The notes under the pieces were generated by a model. That model saw only the letters and a list, made by a program, of their open reading frames with translations. It was not told the origin of the DNA and did no database searches. Positions 54,551 through 63,978 of a stretch of DNA of 64,000 nt are shown here, one piece after another. Position numbers and translations under genes: made by a program. Source of the stretch: Aeriscardovia sp. (lineage in GTDB: Bacteria > Actinomycetota > Actinomycetes > Actinomycetales > Bifidobacteriaceae); contig JAFRAT010000001.1 of the NCBI GenBank assembly GCA_017405305.1, forward strand, positions 1 to 64,000, written 5' to 3'. Positions within the stretch are counted from its first letter, which is position 1, and every line of letters begins with the position of its first letter.

Positions 54551-56077
54551 TCAAATGCGTTTACGCAACTCGGCGAGTCGCGCCATCACGACGGGTTTGC
54601 CGATGATCTCCATGGACTCGAAAAGCGGCGGGGAAACACGGCGTCCGGAGATAGCCACGCGGATCGGGCCGAAAGCCAGACGCGGCTTAATGCCGTCCTT
54701 CTCGACGAGCTCGTCGTCGAGGACCTGGTGGAGCGTGTCAGTCTTCCAATCGGCCTCGTCCACGCCTTCGAGCACGGCGATCGCTTTGTCGAGGACCTCG
54801 TCGGAACCGGCCTTCAGCTGCTTACGGGCGTCCGGCGCCGGCTCGAGGTAGGTCTCGGTGCTCAGCAGGGAGCCGACCATGCCGGAGACTTCACCCAGCA
54901 GGCGCACGCGGGTCTGGACCAGTGGCACGGCCTTGACGAGGACGTCCTTCTCACGGTCGGTCAGATCACTCCAGTCCTTGGCGGATACGACGCCGTCACG
55001 GAACAGGTACGGTGTGGAGCGGCGCAGGAAATCGTCCGGATCAAGGCGACGGATGTGCTCGGCGTTGATGGAAATGGCTTTCTTGATGTCGAAGTGGGCT
55101 GGGTTCGCCTTGACATCGCGCACGTCGAACTTCTCGATGAATTGCTCCATGCTGAACACGTCCTCCGTGGCGGAGAAGGACCAGCCGAGCAGCGCGAGGT
55201 AGTTGAGCAAGCCTTCGCGGATGAAGCCCTGGTCGCGCAACAGGAACAGGTTGGACTGCGGGTCGCGCTTGGAGAGCTTCTTGTTGCCCTCGCCCATCAC
55301 GTACGGCAAGTGGCCGAACAGCGGCGCGGCCTTGGCGATTCCCAGCTTGGCCAGGTAGCGGTAGAGCACGATCTGGCGCGGGGTGGACGGCAACAGGTCC
55401 TCGCCGCGCAACACGACGTTGACGCCGGTGACGGCGTCGTCGACTGGGTTGGTCAACGTATACAGGGCCTCGCCGTTCGGGCGGACGATGACATAGTCCG
55501 GGAAGGAGCCGGCCTTGAAAGTGATCGGGCCGCGGATGAGGTCGTTCCAGGTGATGTCCTCGTCCGGCACACGCAGACGCAGAGCTGGCTTGCGGCCCTG
55601 GGCGCAAAACTCGGCCTTCTGCTCCTCGGTCAGGGTGCGGTCATAGCCGTCGTAGCCGAAAGTCTCCGGGCGGCCAGCGGCGCGGTTGCGGGCGGCGGTC
55701 TCCTCGGCAGTGGAATAGGACTCATAGGCATAGCCGGCGTCCAGCAGCTGCCGGGCGACCTTGGCGTACACGTCGGCACGCTTGGACTGGAAATAAAGTT
55801 CGTCCGGACCCTTGCCAATGCCCTCATCCCAATCGATGCCCATCCAGTGCAGCGCCTCGATGATCATATCGAGGCTCTCCTGCGTGTCGCGCTTGCTATC
55901 GGTGTCTTCCATGCGGAAGATCAGCGTGCCGCCGGTGTGGCGCGCCTCGGCCCAGTTGTAGAGGGCCGTGTGGATCATGCCGACGTGTGGGATGCCGGTC
56001 GGGGACGGGCAGAAACGCAAACGAACATGCTCAGGAAGCTCAGGCCTCCCAGCTTTCGCTTTATTTTCAATGTTCAT
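54551..56077 (-). CDS. gltX: Glutamyl-tRNA synthetase
   Basis: 508 residues from ATG 56077, chosen because GAAGGA lies at a proper distance; ATG 56083 and 56092 are in frame. Class I: RFCPSPTGIPHVGM carries the HIGH-type motif, and KMSKS appears as KKLSKRDP. FRMEDTDSKRDTQES and the C-terminal helical anticodon-binding region are typical. Located directly upstream of tRNA-Glu and tRNA-Gln. Confidence 0.94.
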   Translation of the reverse strand: MNIENKAKAGRPELPEHVRLRFCPSPTGIPHVGMIHTALYNWAEARHTGGTLIFRMEDTDSKRDTQESLDMIIEALHWMGIDWDEGIGKGPDELYFQSKRADVYAKVARQLLDAGYAYESYSTAEETAARNRAAGRPETFGYDGYDRTLTEEQKAEFCAQGRKPALRLRVPDEDITWNDLIRGPITFKAGSFPDYVIVRPNGEALYTLTNPVDDAVTGVNVVLRGEDLLPSTPRQIVLYRYLAKLGIAKAAPLFGHLPYVMGEGNKKLSKRDPQSNLFLLRDQGFIREGLLNYLALLGWSFSATEDVFSMEQFIEKFDVRDVKANPAHFDIKKAISINAEHIRRLDPDDFLRRSTPYLFRDGVVSAKDWSDLTDREKDVLVKAVPLVQTRVRLLGEVSGMVGSLLSTETYLEPAPDARKQLKAGSDEVLDKAIAVLEGVDEADWKTDTLHQVLDDELVEKDGIKPRLAFGPIRVAISGRRVSPPLFESMEIIGKPVVMARLAELRKRI

Positions 56078-56189
56078 GCTCATGTCCTTCATTATGCACC
56101 GCGAAGACGACGCGCCAGAAGAAGAACCGCGGAGCACGCAACACGAAGAAAAACGGACATCCGAAATTCAAATGGGAACATTTGCAATG

Positions 56190-57000
56190 GAATCGGATAC
56201 GACCGGCGAAAAGGAGCCGCGTCTGCAGCAAAGCGCCTGCGTCAGCTGATGGCCACACGCAGCGTATCCCAGTCCACGCTAGCCAATAGGGCCGGAACGA
56301 GCCAAAGTTCCGTTCAAAGTGCCTTGCCGGCCGCTGCAAGCCTGGCACCGAAAAACTCGCTGGCATCGCCGTGGTTCTCAGTGCAACTCCGGAATACCTT
56401 CCTGGAAAGGAAGGACGAACAACAGCCGCGCCATACGGCATCATGATGAACGCTTGCACCCAGCATGGCCCGAATCTTAACGATCAGCAAATCAACGAAG
56501 TCATCCCAATGCTTCTGAAAGCCCATTTGGGGAAGGCAATGGCAGCAGCGAGATCAGATGATGATGATGATGCCGACGATCGCGGAACTGGCGGTGGAGC
56601 AGCATTTGAAGTCTTGGCTGCGTGCCGATTCCGACGAACCCTGCTTCCCTGGAACGGAATGCAAAGCTTGAATCGTTCTTTCTCCGTTCGTCTCCGAACC
56701 TGAAATGGCTTCAAGCAACGCGCCCGCGATCATGCACCAACGACCTCAGTTTTCCGCAGAGCGGACAAACGCGAGTGGTACCACGCGCCGCCGAAGAATC
56801 GCAGCCGTCAATGATGCGGAGCCAAAGGGCGTACACGTTTCAGCGCGATGCACGAAATCGGCCATTCGTTCCTTGGACATCGCCAACCAAGCGTGATCGA
56901 CGAAGCCGACTTCTTCGCACGGATCGCAGTGCCCCCATCGTGGACTTGTTTCACCCGGAATCCCAACGATATGTCCTGAATCTTCCAGGCCTCGGGTTTC
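56190..57000 (+). pseudogene. Relic of an XRE regulator / ImmA-IrrE metallopeptidase gene or gene pair
   Basis: Not an open gene. One frame at 56232-56320 reads like an XRE helix-turn-helix (LRQLMATRSVSQSTLANRAG, then TSQSSV). Further on, from about 56563, a Met-rich start leads into AELAVEQHLKSWLRADSDEP and stops. At 56836-56980 another frame gives RFSAMHEIGHSFLGHRQPS followed by EADFFARIAVPPSW: the HExxH zinc site and the downstream Glu/Phe/Ala/Pro block of ImmA/IrrE peptidases. These usually follow an XRE domain and control mobile elements by cleaving its repressor. Stops and frame changes separate the pieces. Confidence 0.5.
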
Positions 57001-57215
57001 CTGTGCCGAACATGTCATGAACGCTTATGTCCGATGGTGTCCCACAACGGCGCGTCCATGACATCGAGATGGTGAAATTGGCGCGCCGAATCATCGGTAT
57101 GCAAATCCCTCCGCAGCCATCGCAGGAAATGCCGGCAACGCAAACCGCGGAATGGTGGCATTATCCCCCAGTCACCAGTGGCCAGTATCGCCCCGGCCCT
57201 AAAACCTTCCGACAG

Positions 57216-57840
57216 GAAGGAAGGCTGCTATACGGCTATAAACAATACGACCGTCCCACGTGCAAAGACGTTTTTACGCACGACTTGTGGCGAGTGTCCG
57301 ATGCGACGGATCATTAGGATTTCCTTGGCTTGATTCGTTCAATTCGACGCCGAACAAGGCAATTTTCCCTATTTGAAAGCGGAAAGCACCCACGACTGCG
57401 ACCAATGGACCCATCTCTACGAAAACGTCTCTGTCCGCGATAGTGTTGGGGATAAATGCGAAACCACCATGGAATTTCTGCGGCGGCTCAACGCGTCATC
57501 ACTCCAGATTTCTCGATGTATCGCGATATGCCGCTCATCGAACGGCAATGCAACAATTACCGATCCGATGCCATCGGACATTCCTAGCAGCAAAACAGCC
57601 TGATCGCCATGCCGGATGTGCGGTGGGACGCCGACGAACTTTCGAGGCAGCTTGTTACGGAGTGCCGCGGTGCTCAACCATCGCCATCAGAGCGCTCGTT
57701 TGTCTCAAAAACACGGCAAATGGGGAAGTCTTCGCATCAGCCTTACATATCATCATCGAGAAGCTTCCGCCGGCCGGAACGGCTGCTCTCAGATTCTCCG
57801 TCGGCCGCAAACAAGGAGACGCGCGGCCATCAACAGAACG
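57216..57840 (+). pseudogene. Relic of a DUF4417-like gene broken in several frames
   Basis: Consecutive pieces in different frames give a plausible DUF4417 protein: PTCKDVFTHDLWRVS (from 57231), then GFPWLDSFNSTPNKAIFP, then YLKAESTHDCDQWTHLYENV (57367-57430), then RVITPDFSMYRDMPLIERQC and NNYRSDAIG (57492-57580), then DVRWDADEL, then RTFEAACYGVPRCSTIAIRA and NGEVFASALHIIIEKLPPAG to about 57785. The PDFSxYxDMPL block and order of segments are characteristic as I remember the family. At least three frameshifts and two stops make it non-functional. DUF4417 is of unknown function and is often found on phages and other mobile DNA. Assignment by eye. Confidence 0.6.
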
Positions 57841-58074
57841 GTCCGCGCAATCGCCTGAAGACGCGGTCTGCCTTGGACAGGCGCATCGGTTTTTCAGACA
57901 GGAAACTACACTGAGAACCGTTCGCGCGGCTGGAGCACCGGCCGCGTCCCCGTCAGGGGGTGCCGGCGGTTCGTTCCGGCATCGGAGAATCCGGCTGACG
58001 CGCGCGCGGGCTCCTCACCTTCCCGCTGCCGGGCGCAGCCTCGAAGCACATTCCGTGCGGAAAGCAAGGTGATT
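57841..58074. other. Upstream region of the ABC transporter genes
   Basis: GC-rich, with several self-complementary segments (for example GCCGGC/GCCGGC pairs at 57960-57990), but no riboswitch could be recognised. AAGG at 58066-58069 is the ribosome-binding site of the next gene. Confidence 0.4.
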
Positions 58075-59205
58075 ATGCGGAGCTATCGCATCTCATCGAC
58101 CTGGGCGAAAATCGCCCGCCGTTCCATCGCCGCCATCGCGGGCATCGCAACCCTGTTCGGCGTCGCCGCCTGCGGCAATACGGCCGGCCCGTCCAGCTCC
58201 CCGAGCAGCGCGTCCGGCGATCTGCCGACAGTCAACGTCATGCTCGACTGGACGCCGAACACCAACCACACCGGCCTGTACGTGGCTCAGAAGCTCGGCT
58301 ACTACAGAGCCGAGGGCATCAAAGTCAACATCCTGCCGGTATCGTCCGCCGGCGCGGAGACCTCCGTCGAAACCGGCGTGGCGAACATCGGCTTTTCCAC
58401 GCTCAGCAACGTCGCCGCCGTCGACGCGCAGGGCTCGCACTTGCAATTCATCTTCGACCTGACGCAGCAGCCGGTCTCCATGTGGTGTGCACTAGCGTCC
58501 AACAAGTCCATCAAGACGCCGAAGGACTTCGACAATGGCACCATGGTCACCTTTGGTTCCGCCGAGCAGAAGGCCATCGTACGCGAGATGATCAAGGACG
58601 CTGGCGGCACGGGCGATTTCAAGACCGTCACCGTCGGCACCTCCACGTTCCAGACGCTCACTAGCGGCAAGGGCACCTTTGGCGGGTTCTACAAGACCTG
58701 GGAGGGCATCGAATCCAAGCTCTACGGCCCGAAGCTCACCTGTTTCGACCCGACTCAGTGGGGTGTGCCAGGCAACCCGACGCAACTGGGCTACGCGGTG
58801 AATACAAAGTGGGAAGCCACCCATCAGAAGGAGATCCAGGCCTTCGTCAACGCCACCGCCCGCGGTTACGCCTACGCGCTAGCCGATCCGGACAAGGCTT
58901 CCCAGATCCTCGTCGAGCAGGCCAGGGCCGCCGACCTCAAGCCGGCTCTCGTCAAGGCGTCCATGCAGTACATCGTCGACAACGATATCTGGGGCGATTC
59001 GAAGGCCATCGCCGCTGCTTATAACAAGACCGCGAAGGACAAGACCGTCACAGCCGCGCAGCTGGGCATCGGCAAGACCAACCTGCAGAAAGGCCAGTCC
59101 TACCTCGACTTCCTCTACAGGAACAAGGTCTACGCCACCAAGGACAACTCCATGGGCACCAAGCCGGTGGCCGGCAAGCTGGCCACCAACCAGTACGTCG
59201 ACTGA
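58075..59205 (+). CDS. ABC transporter substrate-binding lipoprotein (NMT1/ThiY-like)
   Basis: 376 residues from ATG 58075. Lipoprotein signal: basic N-terminus, hydrophobic segment and lipobox GVAAC (Cys about residue 33), then a Ser-rich linker. The mature part opens VNVMLDWTPNTNHTGLYVAQ, followed by LGYYRAEGIKVNILP, the pattern of NMT1/THI5-type binding proteins for hydroxymethylpyrimidine, riboflavin or sulfonate-like ligands. No thiamine riboswitch was found upstream, so the ligand is open. The permease gene follows by 32 bases. Confidence 0.85.
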   Translation: MRSYRISSTWAKIARRSIAAIAGIATLFGVAACGNTAGPSSSPSSASGDLPTVNVMLDWTPNTNHTGLYVAQKLGYYRAEGIKVNILPVSSAGAETSVETGVANIGFSTLSNVAAVDAQGSHLQFIFDLTQQPVSMWCALASNKSIKTPKDFDNGTMVTFGSAEQKAIVREMIKDAGGTGDFKTVTVGTSTFQTLTSGKGTFGGFYKTWEGIESKLYGPKLTCFDPTQWGVPGNPTQLGYAVNTKWEATHQKEIQAFVNATARGYAYALADPDKASQILVEQARAADLKPALVKASMQYIVDNDIWGDSKAIAAAYNKTAKDKTVTAAQLGIGKTNLQKGQSYLDFLYRNKVYATKDNSMGTKPVAGKLATNQYVD

Positions 59206-59237
59206 CGCGACGAGTCGGATCGAACGCGAGGAGCGCG

Positions 59238-60170
59238 ATGACGAAGAAAACAACGACAACACCGGCGCCAACGATGGACGTCGCCGCGACGCCTGCCACG
59301 GCGGCGGCTACGGCCGTTGCCGTTTCGACGCAACCGGCAACGCGAACAGCGGCCCAACGCACGCCCGCGCCCGACCCGAAGCGTGCCAAACGCGCCGCTG
59401 ACCGGCGGTTCCGCTGGATTGTGGGCACGGTCACTATCATCGTTCTGCTCGTCGTATGGCAGGTCGTCGTCAGCAGCGGAAACCTATCCCCGCGCGTAAT
59501 GAGCTCGCCGTCCATGATCGTGGAGGCGTTCGAGGAGGACTGGAGCCAGATTCTGGCTCCAGCCACCGTCATCACCGGAACGGAGGGCATGGTTGGTTTC
59601 GTCGCCGCCGTTCCCATTGGCATTCTCTTCGGCGTCATGCTGTCCGTGTCGCGGCTGTTCTCGGCTGCGCTCTACCCGTTGCTGGCCATCGCCCAGATGC
59701 TGCCACTCATCACCATCGCGCCGCTGTTCATCATCTGGTTTGGCTTCGAGCCGCTCGGCAAGATTGCGATGGTGGCGGTCTTCTCGGTCTTCCCCATCGC
59801 CGTGCAAACCTATCGCGGGCTGCAGGCCGTGCCCAGCTACTACACGGATGTCGCCCTGACCTGCGGGGCTGGGCGCGTCTACATACTGTTCCACATCAAG
59901 CTCCGCGTGGCCGCCGGACAGATTTTCGGCGGCATGAAGATTGCCTCGGTCTATGTGTTCGCCACCGCCGCGACGGCCGAGTACCTGGGCGCCCGCAACG
60001 GCTTGGGCATCGTGCTGCAGTCGGCGTTCGATTCCTTCGAGACGCCGCTCATCTTCGCCGCGACCGTCCTCATCGTCGTCATGACGGGCCTGCTGTGGTG
60101 GATCCTGTCGGCCATTGAGAAGATCTGGTTCCCCGACGACGCTGCAGGGATGTCAGAGGACGGCCGGTGA
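59238..60170 (+). CDS. ABC transporter permease (BPD family)
   Basis: 310 residues. A Thr/Ala/Pro-rich hydrophilic N-terminus of about 55 residues precedes six membrane segments. The ATPase-docking EAA-type loop is ALTCGAGRVYILFHIKLRVA, degenerate but in the right place. It pairs with the substrate-binding protein upstream. No ATPase gene follows: a terminator and a minus-strand gene come next, so the ATPase must be shared or encoded elsewhere. Confidence 0.87.
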   Translation: MTKKTTTTPAPTMDVAATPATAAATAVAVSTQPATRTAAQRTPAPDPKRAKRAADRRFRWIVGTVTIIVLLVVWQVVVSSGNLSPRVMSSPSMIVEAFEEDWSQILAPATVITGTEGMVGFVAAVPIGILFGVMLSVSRLFSAALYPLLAIAQMLPLITIAPLFIIWFGFEPLGKIAMVAVFSVFPIAVQTYRGLQAVPSYYTDVALTCGAGRVYILFHIKLRVAAGQIFGGMKIASVYVFATAATAEYLGARNGLGIVLQSAFDSFETPLIFAATVLIVVMTGLLWWILSAIEKIWFPDDAAGMSEDGR

Positions 60171-60225
60171 TGGTCCGACGCTGAGACAAGCGGAGACGGC
60201 GGCCATCAGACCGCCATTGGAAAAA

Positions 60226-60267
60226 GGCTCCGGTCTGGGACACCGCGCTCTGGGCCGGAGTCTTTTC
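60226..60267 (+). terminator. Intrinsic terminator after the ABC permease
   Basis: Ten-base arms (60226-60235 and 60253-60262, with G-T wobbles) and the tail TTTTC. It closes the two-gene transporter operon. Confidence 0.7.
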
Positions 60268-60284
60268 GTCGGAAGCATTCCTCG

Positions 60285-60956
60285 TCAGTTGGCGATCCCC
60301 TCGGAAGGGTCTTTGTAGCACACGCCGACCAGCCGATGGGTTCCCGCTTCGAGCGACAGCGCCGTCACCGACGCCAAGGCTGTCTTGCGCGTCAGCACGT
60401 TCGTCGCGGCGCGGCCGGTTTCCAGGTAGTGGCGCAGTGTCCAGATCGGAGACTCGTGGGAGACGACGATAACGCTGCCGCCGACGAACTCGTCGGCCTT
60501 CTCGAACGCGAAATCGGCCATCCGGGCGGCGATGCTGTCGTAAGGTTCGCCCCAGCCCGGCGTGCGCAGGTCGAGGAAGCGCAGCAGGTTACCGTTGCGG
60601 AAGAGGCTCGCTTCCCCGTGGCCGAGTCGCTGGCCTTTGTAGCGGTTGCGCGCCTCCAGCAGCCGCTCGTCCGTGACAATGGACAGCGGGGCAAGGTTCT
60701 CCTTCGCGCGCTGATGGTTCACGGCCTCTAGCACATAGCCAGCCGTCTCCATCGTCCTGTCCAGCGGGGAGCTGAAGAACGCCGAGGCCCGGACCGCCTC
60801 CGGCCGCGTCGCCAAGAAGGATGCCGAGCGTTTCACCTGGACCCGTCCGACGTCGGAGAGCGGGAAGCCTGGAAGCCTCTCGTAGACGACTTTCCCGGGA
60901 TTGTTCACTTCCCCATGCCGCACGAAGCACAGCGTGGTAACAGACTGGGACGCCAT
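60285..60956 (-). CDS. Histidine phosphatase (phosphoglycerate-mutase-like)
   Basis: 223 residues. Phospho-His motif RHGE in FVRHGEVNNP at residue 13, the phosphate-binding Arg in SSPLDRTMETA, and the second catalytic His in VVSHESPIWTL. The superfamily spans true cofactor-dependent mutases and assorted phosphatases; the lack of the mutase insertion favours a phosphatase. Follows the GtrA-like gene by 19 bases. Confidence 0.85.
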   Translation of the reverse strand: MASQSVTTLCFVRHGEVNNPGKVVYERLPGFPLSDVGRVQVKRSASFLATRPEAVRASAFFSSPLDRTMETAGYVLEAVNHQRAKENLAPLSIVTDERLLEARNRYKGQRLGHGEASLFRNGNLLRFLDLRTPGWGEPYDSIAARMADFAFEKADEFVGGSVIVVSHESPIWTLRHYLETGRAATNVLTRKTALASVTALSLEAGTHRLVGVCYKDPSEGIAN

Positions 60957-60975
60957 TGTTCCGGCCTTTCCGCCC

Positions 60976-61473
60976 TCAGTTCCATCCTTGGCGGCTGTGC
61001 TGCGCGGCCCACAGGCCGACGCGACGCGCCAGCGTGTTGTCGTTCTCGTGGCCCGGGGCAGGCTTGTCCAGGAGGATCTTGCGGACCAGGAAATTCCACA
61101 CGGCTACGATGACCGTCGCCACCAGCATGCCGATGTTGGAGAACAGCTTGTACTTGCCGCTGCCCGACGGAACGCCGGAGATCATGACGCTCGTGAAGAT
61201 CCAGATGATAAGGTCGTTGATGAGCAAGCCGATGACGGAACTCACCACGAAGATGAGCATCTCCATCCAGCGGGGCATGTCCTCGCGGTGGGCGAACACG
61301 TGCTGCATGGACGCCACGTAGTTGTAGACGAGTGAAATGACGAAACCAACTGTCGAAGCGAGAACGGCGGAGCAATGCATCAGCAGCATTGCGTTCATGA
61401 TCGCCCAGTTGACGAAAAAGGCGACGGCACCGACAACAGCGAATTTGGCGAACTGTTCGATCAGATGTTTCAC
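60976..61473 (-). CDS. GtrA-family membrane protein
   Basis: 165 residues with four membrane segments (about 10-30, 38-58, 70-92, 108-132). The opening FAKFAVVGAVAFFVNWAIMN and SLVYNYVASMQHVF (the conserved FxxN-x-x-W-F-like segment) are those of GtrA proteins, which are thought to flip or help transfer lipid-linked sugars in wall polysaccharide synthesis. The C-terminal 30 residues are hydrophilic. Between an L,D-transpeptidase and a phosphatase gene on the same strand. Confidence 0.85.
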   Translation of the reverse strand: MKHLIEQFAKFAVVGAVAFFVNWAIMNAMLLMHCSAVLASTVGFVISLVYNYVASMQHVFAHREDMPRWMEMLIFVVSSVIGLLINDLIIWIFTSVMISGVPSGSGKYKLFSNIGMLVATVIVAVWNFLVRKILLDKPAPGHENDNTLARRVGLWAAQHSRQGWN

Positions 61474-61540
61474 GGTGTTCCATTGTCGCCGGAAGGGACG
61501 ACGAGCGTTCCGCCGCGCGGAACCGTTTCAGCACGTGCCC

Positions 61541-62995
61541 TCAGCGCACCGCTCCGGACGGGGTGGTGCCGATGACGACGACCTTGGTGCCCAGCGGCGC
61601 GAAGTCGTAGATCCATTGCGCGTTGGAGACGGTCATGTTGGCGCAGCCATGCGAGCGCGGCGTGCCGGTCGCGATGCCGGTGAGGTTCCACGGAGCTCCG
61701 TGGAAAGCGTCGCCGTCATTGAAGTAGGAGACCCACTTGACGTCCGGCGTCACGTAGCCCGGGCCGCGCATCGTCTGGCTCAGGTACTTCTCGTAGACGT
61801 AGAACGTGCCGTTGGCAGTGTAGTGCCCCGCGCGGCCGGTGGAAACGTTGAAGGTGGCGACCTGCGTGGTGCCACGGTAGGCGGTGACCGTCTGGGTGCT
61901 GAGGTCGAGCTGGAGCCAGGGGCTGCCGTTGGCGACACCAAAGTTGTTCGGCACTGGCTTGTCATCGACCGTGAAATCCACGGTCTTCATCGGGGCGACC
62001 GTCGTCAGCGACCGGCCGGATTCCAATGCCTGGTAGACCTTCTCCGCCACGGCGGACGGCTGCGAGACCTGCAGGCCGTCGACGCCGGGAACGTCCGGGA
62101 TCCTGCCGCCGCTGGGGGTGACGAGGATGACCTCGTTCTGCTTACCCTGGTTGAGCTTCGAAGGCAGCATGGAGGCCATGTAGGAGTCGAGGGCCTTCCG
62201 GTCGACCGTCACGTTGACCGTTCCCGCTGCTTCGTCGGGCTCGGCGCTTACCCAGGACGCGACGGCGGACGCTGGGACGTCGAAAGTCTTCGTGGACCCG
62301 TTCGAGATCACGTACCGGCAAGACAGCATTCTGTTGGCCTTGCGAGCGGCCTGTTCGGCGGCCTCATTGGAAATCGGCGGCTGCGCGGGCGAGACCGTCA
62401 CCGGCACGACGGCCGTGCCCGCTGGTTGGGAGAAGGTAGCCTCCACGGAGGACTCCACGTCTGTCAAGGAGATGGACTGGCCAGAGCGGCCCGGCGTGAC
62501 GATGAACTCGCCGCGCGCGGCGTCGTACACCACTGACGGATCCTTCATCGAAACGTCGTCGCCGACGAGCGCGCTGTCGATGGCCCGGCGCAGCGACGTC
62601 GCGTCGACGCTGGCCTGCAGCGGGATATTCGTTTTTTGCAGGAAGTCCGCTTTGGCGAACGGGTTGTTCCCCTTAGCGCCCATGATGGCGTCGACGGTGC
62701 GCTGCTCGTCGGCCGTTACGCCCAAGGTCCGGTAGTCCATCGTGGCGGTTTTGCCGTTGCCCGTGAGCAGGATTTTTGACGACGCGATCTTCTCGGCGAC
62801 GAGTCGCCTCACCTGGGCGCGCGTGTCGCCGGCGACCGATTGCCCTACGAAGGAGGTGCCCAGCGGCGCGCGGTCCTTAAGATAGAACCCGCCGACGCAC
62901 CCGTCGGAGATCGTGGCCGCGACCGCCACGCCCAGAACAATCCACAGGGCGATCCATCCGCCCTTCTTCTTCGCTTTCGTACCTTCCACTGCCAT
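61541..62995 (-). CDS. L,D-transpeptidase (YkuD) with peptidoglycan-binding region
   Basis: 484 residues. One N-terminal membrane anchor (about 13-35). The middle (about 45-330) has two related halves typical of the PG_binding_4/YoaR-type region that precedes YkuD domains. The C-terminal YkuD domain (about 355-480) has the HG segment (AFHGAPWN) and the catalytic SHGCANM. These enzymes form 3-3 cross-links in peptidoglycan or attach proteins, and are resistant to most beta-lactams except carbapenems. Confidence 0.9.
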   Translation of the reverse strand: MAVEGTKAKKKGGWIALWIVLGVAVAATISDGCVGGFYLKDRAPLGTSFVGQSVAGDTRAQVRRLVAEKIASSKILLTGNGKTATMDYRTLGVTADEQRTVDAIMGAKGNNPFAKADFLQKTNIPLQASVDATSLRRAIDSALVGDDVSMKDPSVVYDAARGEFIVTPGRSGQSISLTDVESSVEATFSQPAGTAVVPVTVSPAQPPISNEAAEQAARKANRMLSCRYVISNGSTKTFDVPASAVASWVSAEPDEAAGTVNVTVDRKALDSYMASMLPSKLNQGKQNEVILVTPSGGRIPDVPGVDGLQVSQPSAVAEKVYQALESGRSLTTVAPMKTVDFTVDDKPVPNNFGVANGSPWLQLDLSTQTVTAYRGTTQVATFNVSTGRAGHYTANGTFYVYEKYLSQTMRGPGYVTPDVKWVSYFNDGDAFHGAPWNLTGIATGTPRSHGCANMTVSNAQWIYDFAPLGTKVVVIGTTPSGAVR

Positions 62996-63155
62996 GCGAC
63001 GAAAGCCACCCTTCAGAACAACTTCATCAACCGTAACTGGAATTTCCGTGCTTCGTTATACCTCTTTTTCGCCAGGACGCCTACCCTGCGCCAGTGTCCG
63101 ACGCGGGACCGCCATCGCCTTGTCGCCGAGCCGTTTCCGATGGCTCCCAGGCAGC

Positions 63156-63193
63156 AAAAACCCCGCGGACGCGGATGGCGTCACGCGGGGTTT
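63156..63193 (-). terminator. Intrinsic terminator after rplI
   Basis: On the minus strand arms AACCCCGCG and CGCGGGGTT (63192-63184 and 63167-63159) flank a 16-base loop and are followed by TTT. It begins about 20 bases after the rplI stop. Confidence 0.8.
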
Positions 63194-63211
63194 CCTCGGG
63201 AAGCGGAAAGC

Positions 63212-63667
63212 TCACTCCGCCACGACGGACACGACGAACCGCGCGGTGATCTCCGGGTGGAGCTGCGCCTTGACGGAGAAGTCGCCGGTCTTGCGGATCG
63301 GGTCGAAAGAAAGCATCTTGGCGTTGACTTTGATGTCCTTCTTGGCGAGCTCGTCGGCGATGCGCCCGGCGGAGATGCCGCCGAACAGCTTGCCCGACTC
63401 GGACACCTTGGCGGAAATCGTCAGCGTCAGACCTTCGAGCTGGCTCTTGATGGCGACGGCGTCCTCTCGGGTAGCGAGCTCCTCGGCGCGGCGGGCGCGC
63501 CGCATGGCCTGGATCTGGTTCTCGGCGCTCTTGTTCCACGTGAAAGCAAGGCCCTGCGGGATGAGGTAGTTGCGCGCGTAACCGGAGGCGACGGTGACGA
63601 CGTCCCCGCGGTTTCCGAGCTTGGAGACCGGTTCGCGGAGGATGACTTTAGCCTGCTTGTTGGTCAT
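63212..63667 (-). CDS. rplI: 50S ribosomal protein L9
   Basis: 151 residues, family length. The L9 signature [24 protein letters not shown] near the N-terminus, a central helix, and the C-terminal domain with KDIKVNAKM and [12 protein letters not shown]. Follows rpsR on the minus strand by 19 bases. Confidence 0.95.
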   Translation of the reverse strand: MTNKQAKVILREPVSKLGNRGDVVTVASGYARNYLIPQGLAFTWNKSAENQIQAMRRARRAEELATREDAVAIKSQLEGLTLTISAKVSESGKLFGGISAGRIADELAKKDIKVNAKMLSFDPIRKTGDFSVKAQLHPEITARFVVSVVAE

Positions 63668-63686
63668 AGCTTTATCCCCTCTCGGT

Positions 63687-63935
63687 TCAGCGGCCGTTGG
63701 ACGAATAGGGCAGCAGCGCCATTTCGCGGGCGTTCTTGATGGCGCGGGACAGCGCGCGCTGCTCCTGGATGCTCACGCCGGTGATGCGGCGGGAACGGAT
63801 CTTGCCGCGGTCGGAGATGAACTTGCGCAGCAGCGCGACATCCTTGTAATCGATCTCTTTGACTTTGGCTGCCTTCAGTGGGTCCGGCTTTTTCTTGAAC
63901 GGTTTGACCGGCGGCTGTGGCCTCTTGCGTGACAT
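63687..63935 (-). CDS. rpsR: 30S ribosomal protein S18
   Basis: 82 residues. [20 protein letters not shown] and [20 protein letters not shown] are the S18 signature. Proline/lysine-rich N-terminus without CxxC, i.e. the zinc-free form. AAGGAG eight bases upstream of ATG 63935. In the rpsF-ssb-rpsR-rplI order. Confidence 0.95.
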   Translation of the reverse strand: MSRKRPQPPVKPFKKKPDPLKAAKVKEIDYKDVALLRKFISDRGKIRSRRITGVSIQEQRALSRAIKNAREMALLPYSSNGR

Positions 63936-63978
63936 ATGCGTATCTCCTTGTGTTTACTCGAATCTCGTCGGCGCTGGA

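Noticed and set aside
54728-56446. 572-residue plus-strand frame antisense to gltX
   Set aside because: Its first 430 residues are antisense to gltX. Only its last part, beyond gltX, contains an XRE-like scrap, which is reported separately as a relic.
57930-58070. TPP riboswitch before the ThiY-like gene
   Set aside because: AGGGGGTGCC is present, but the conserved CTGAGA and the downstream CCTGATCTGG/GCCAGCGTAGGGA elements are missing.
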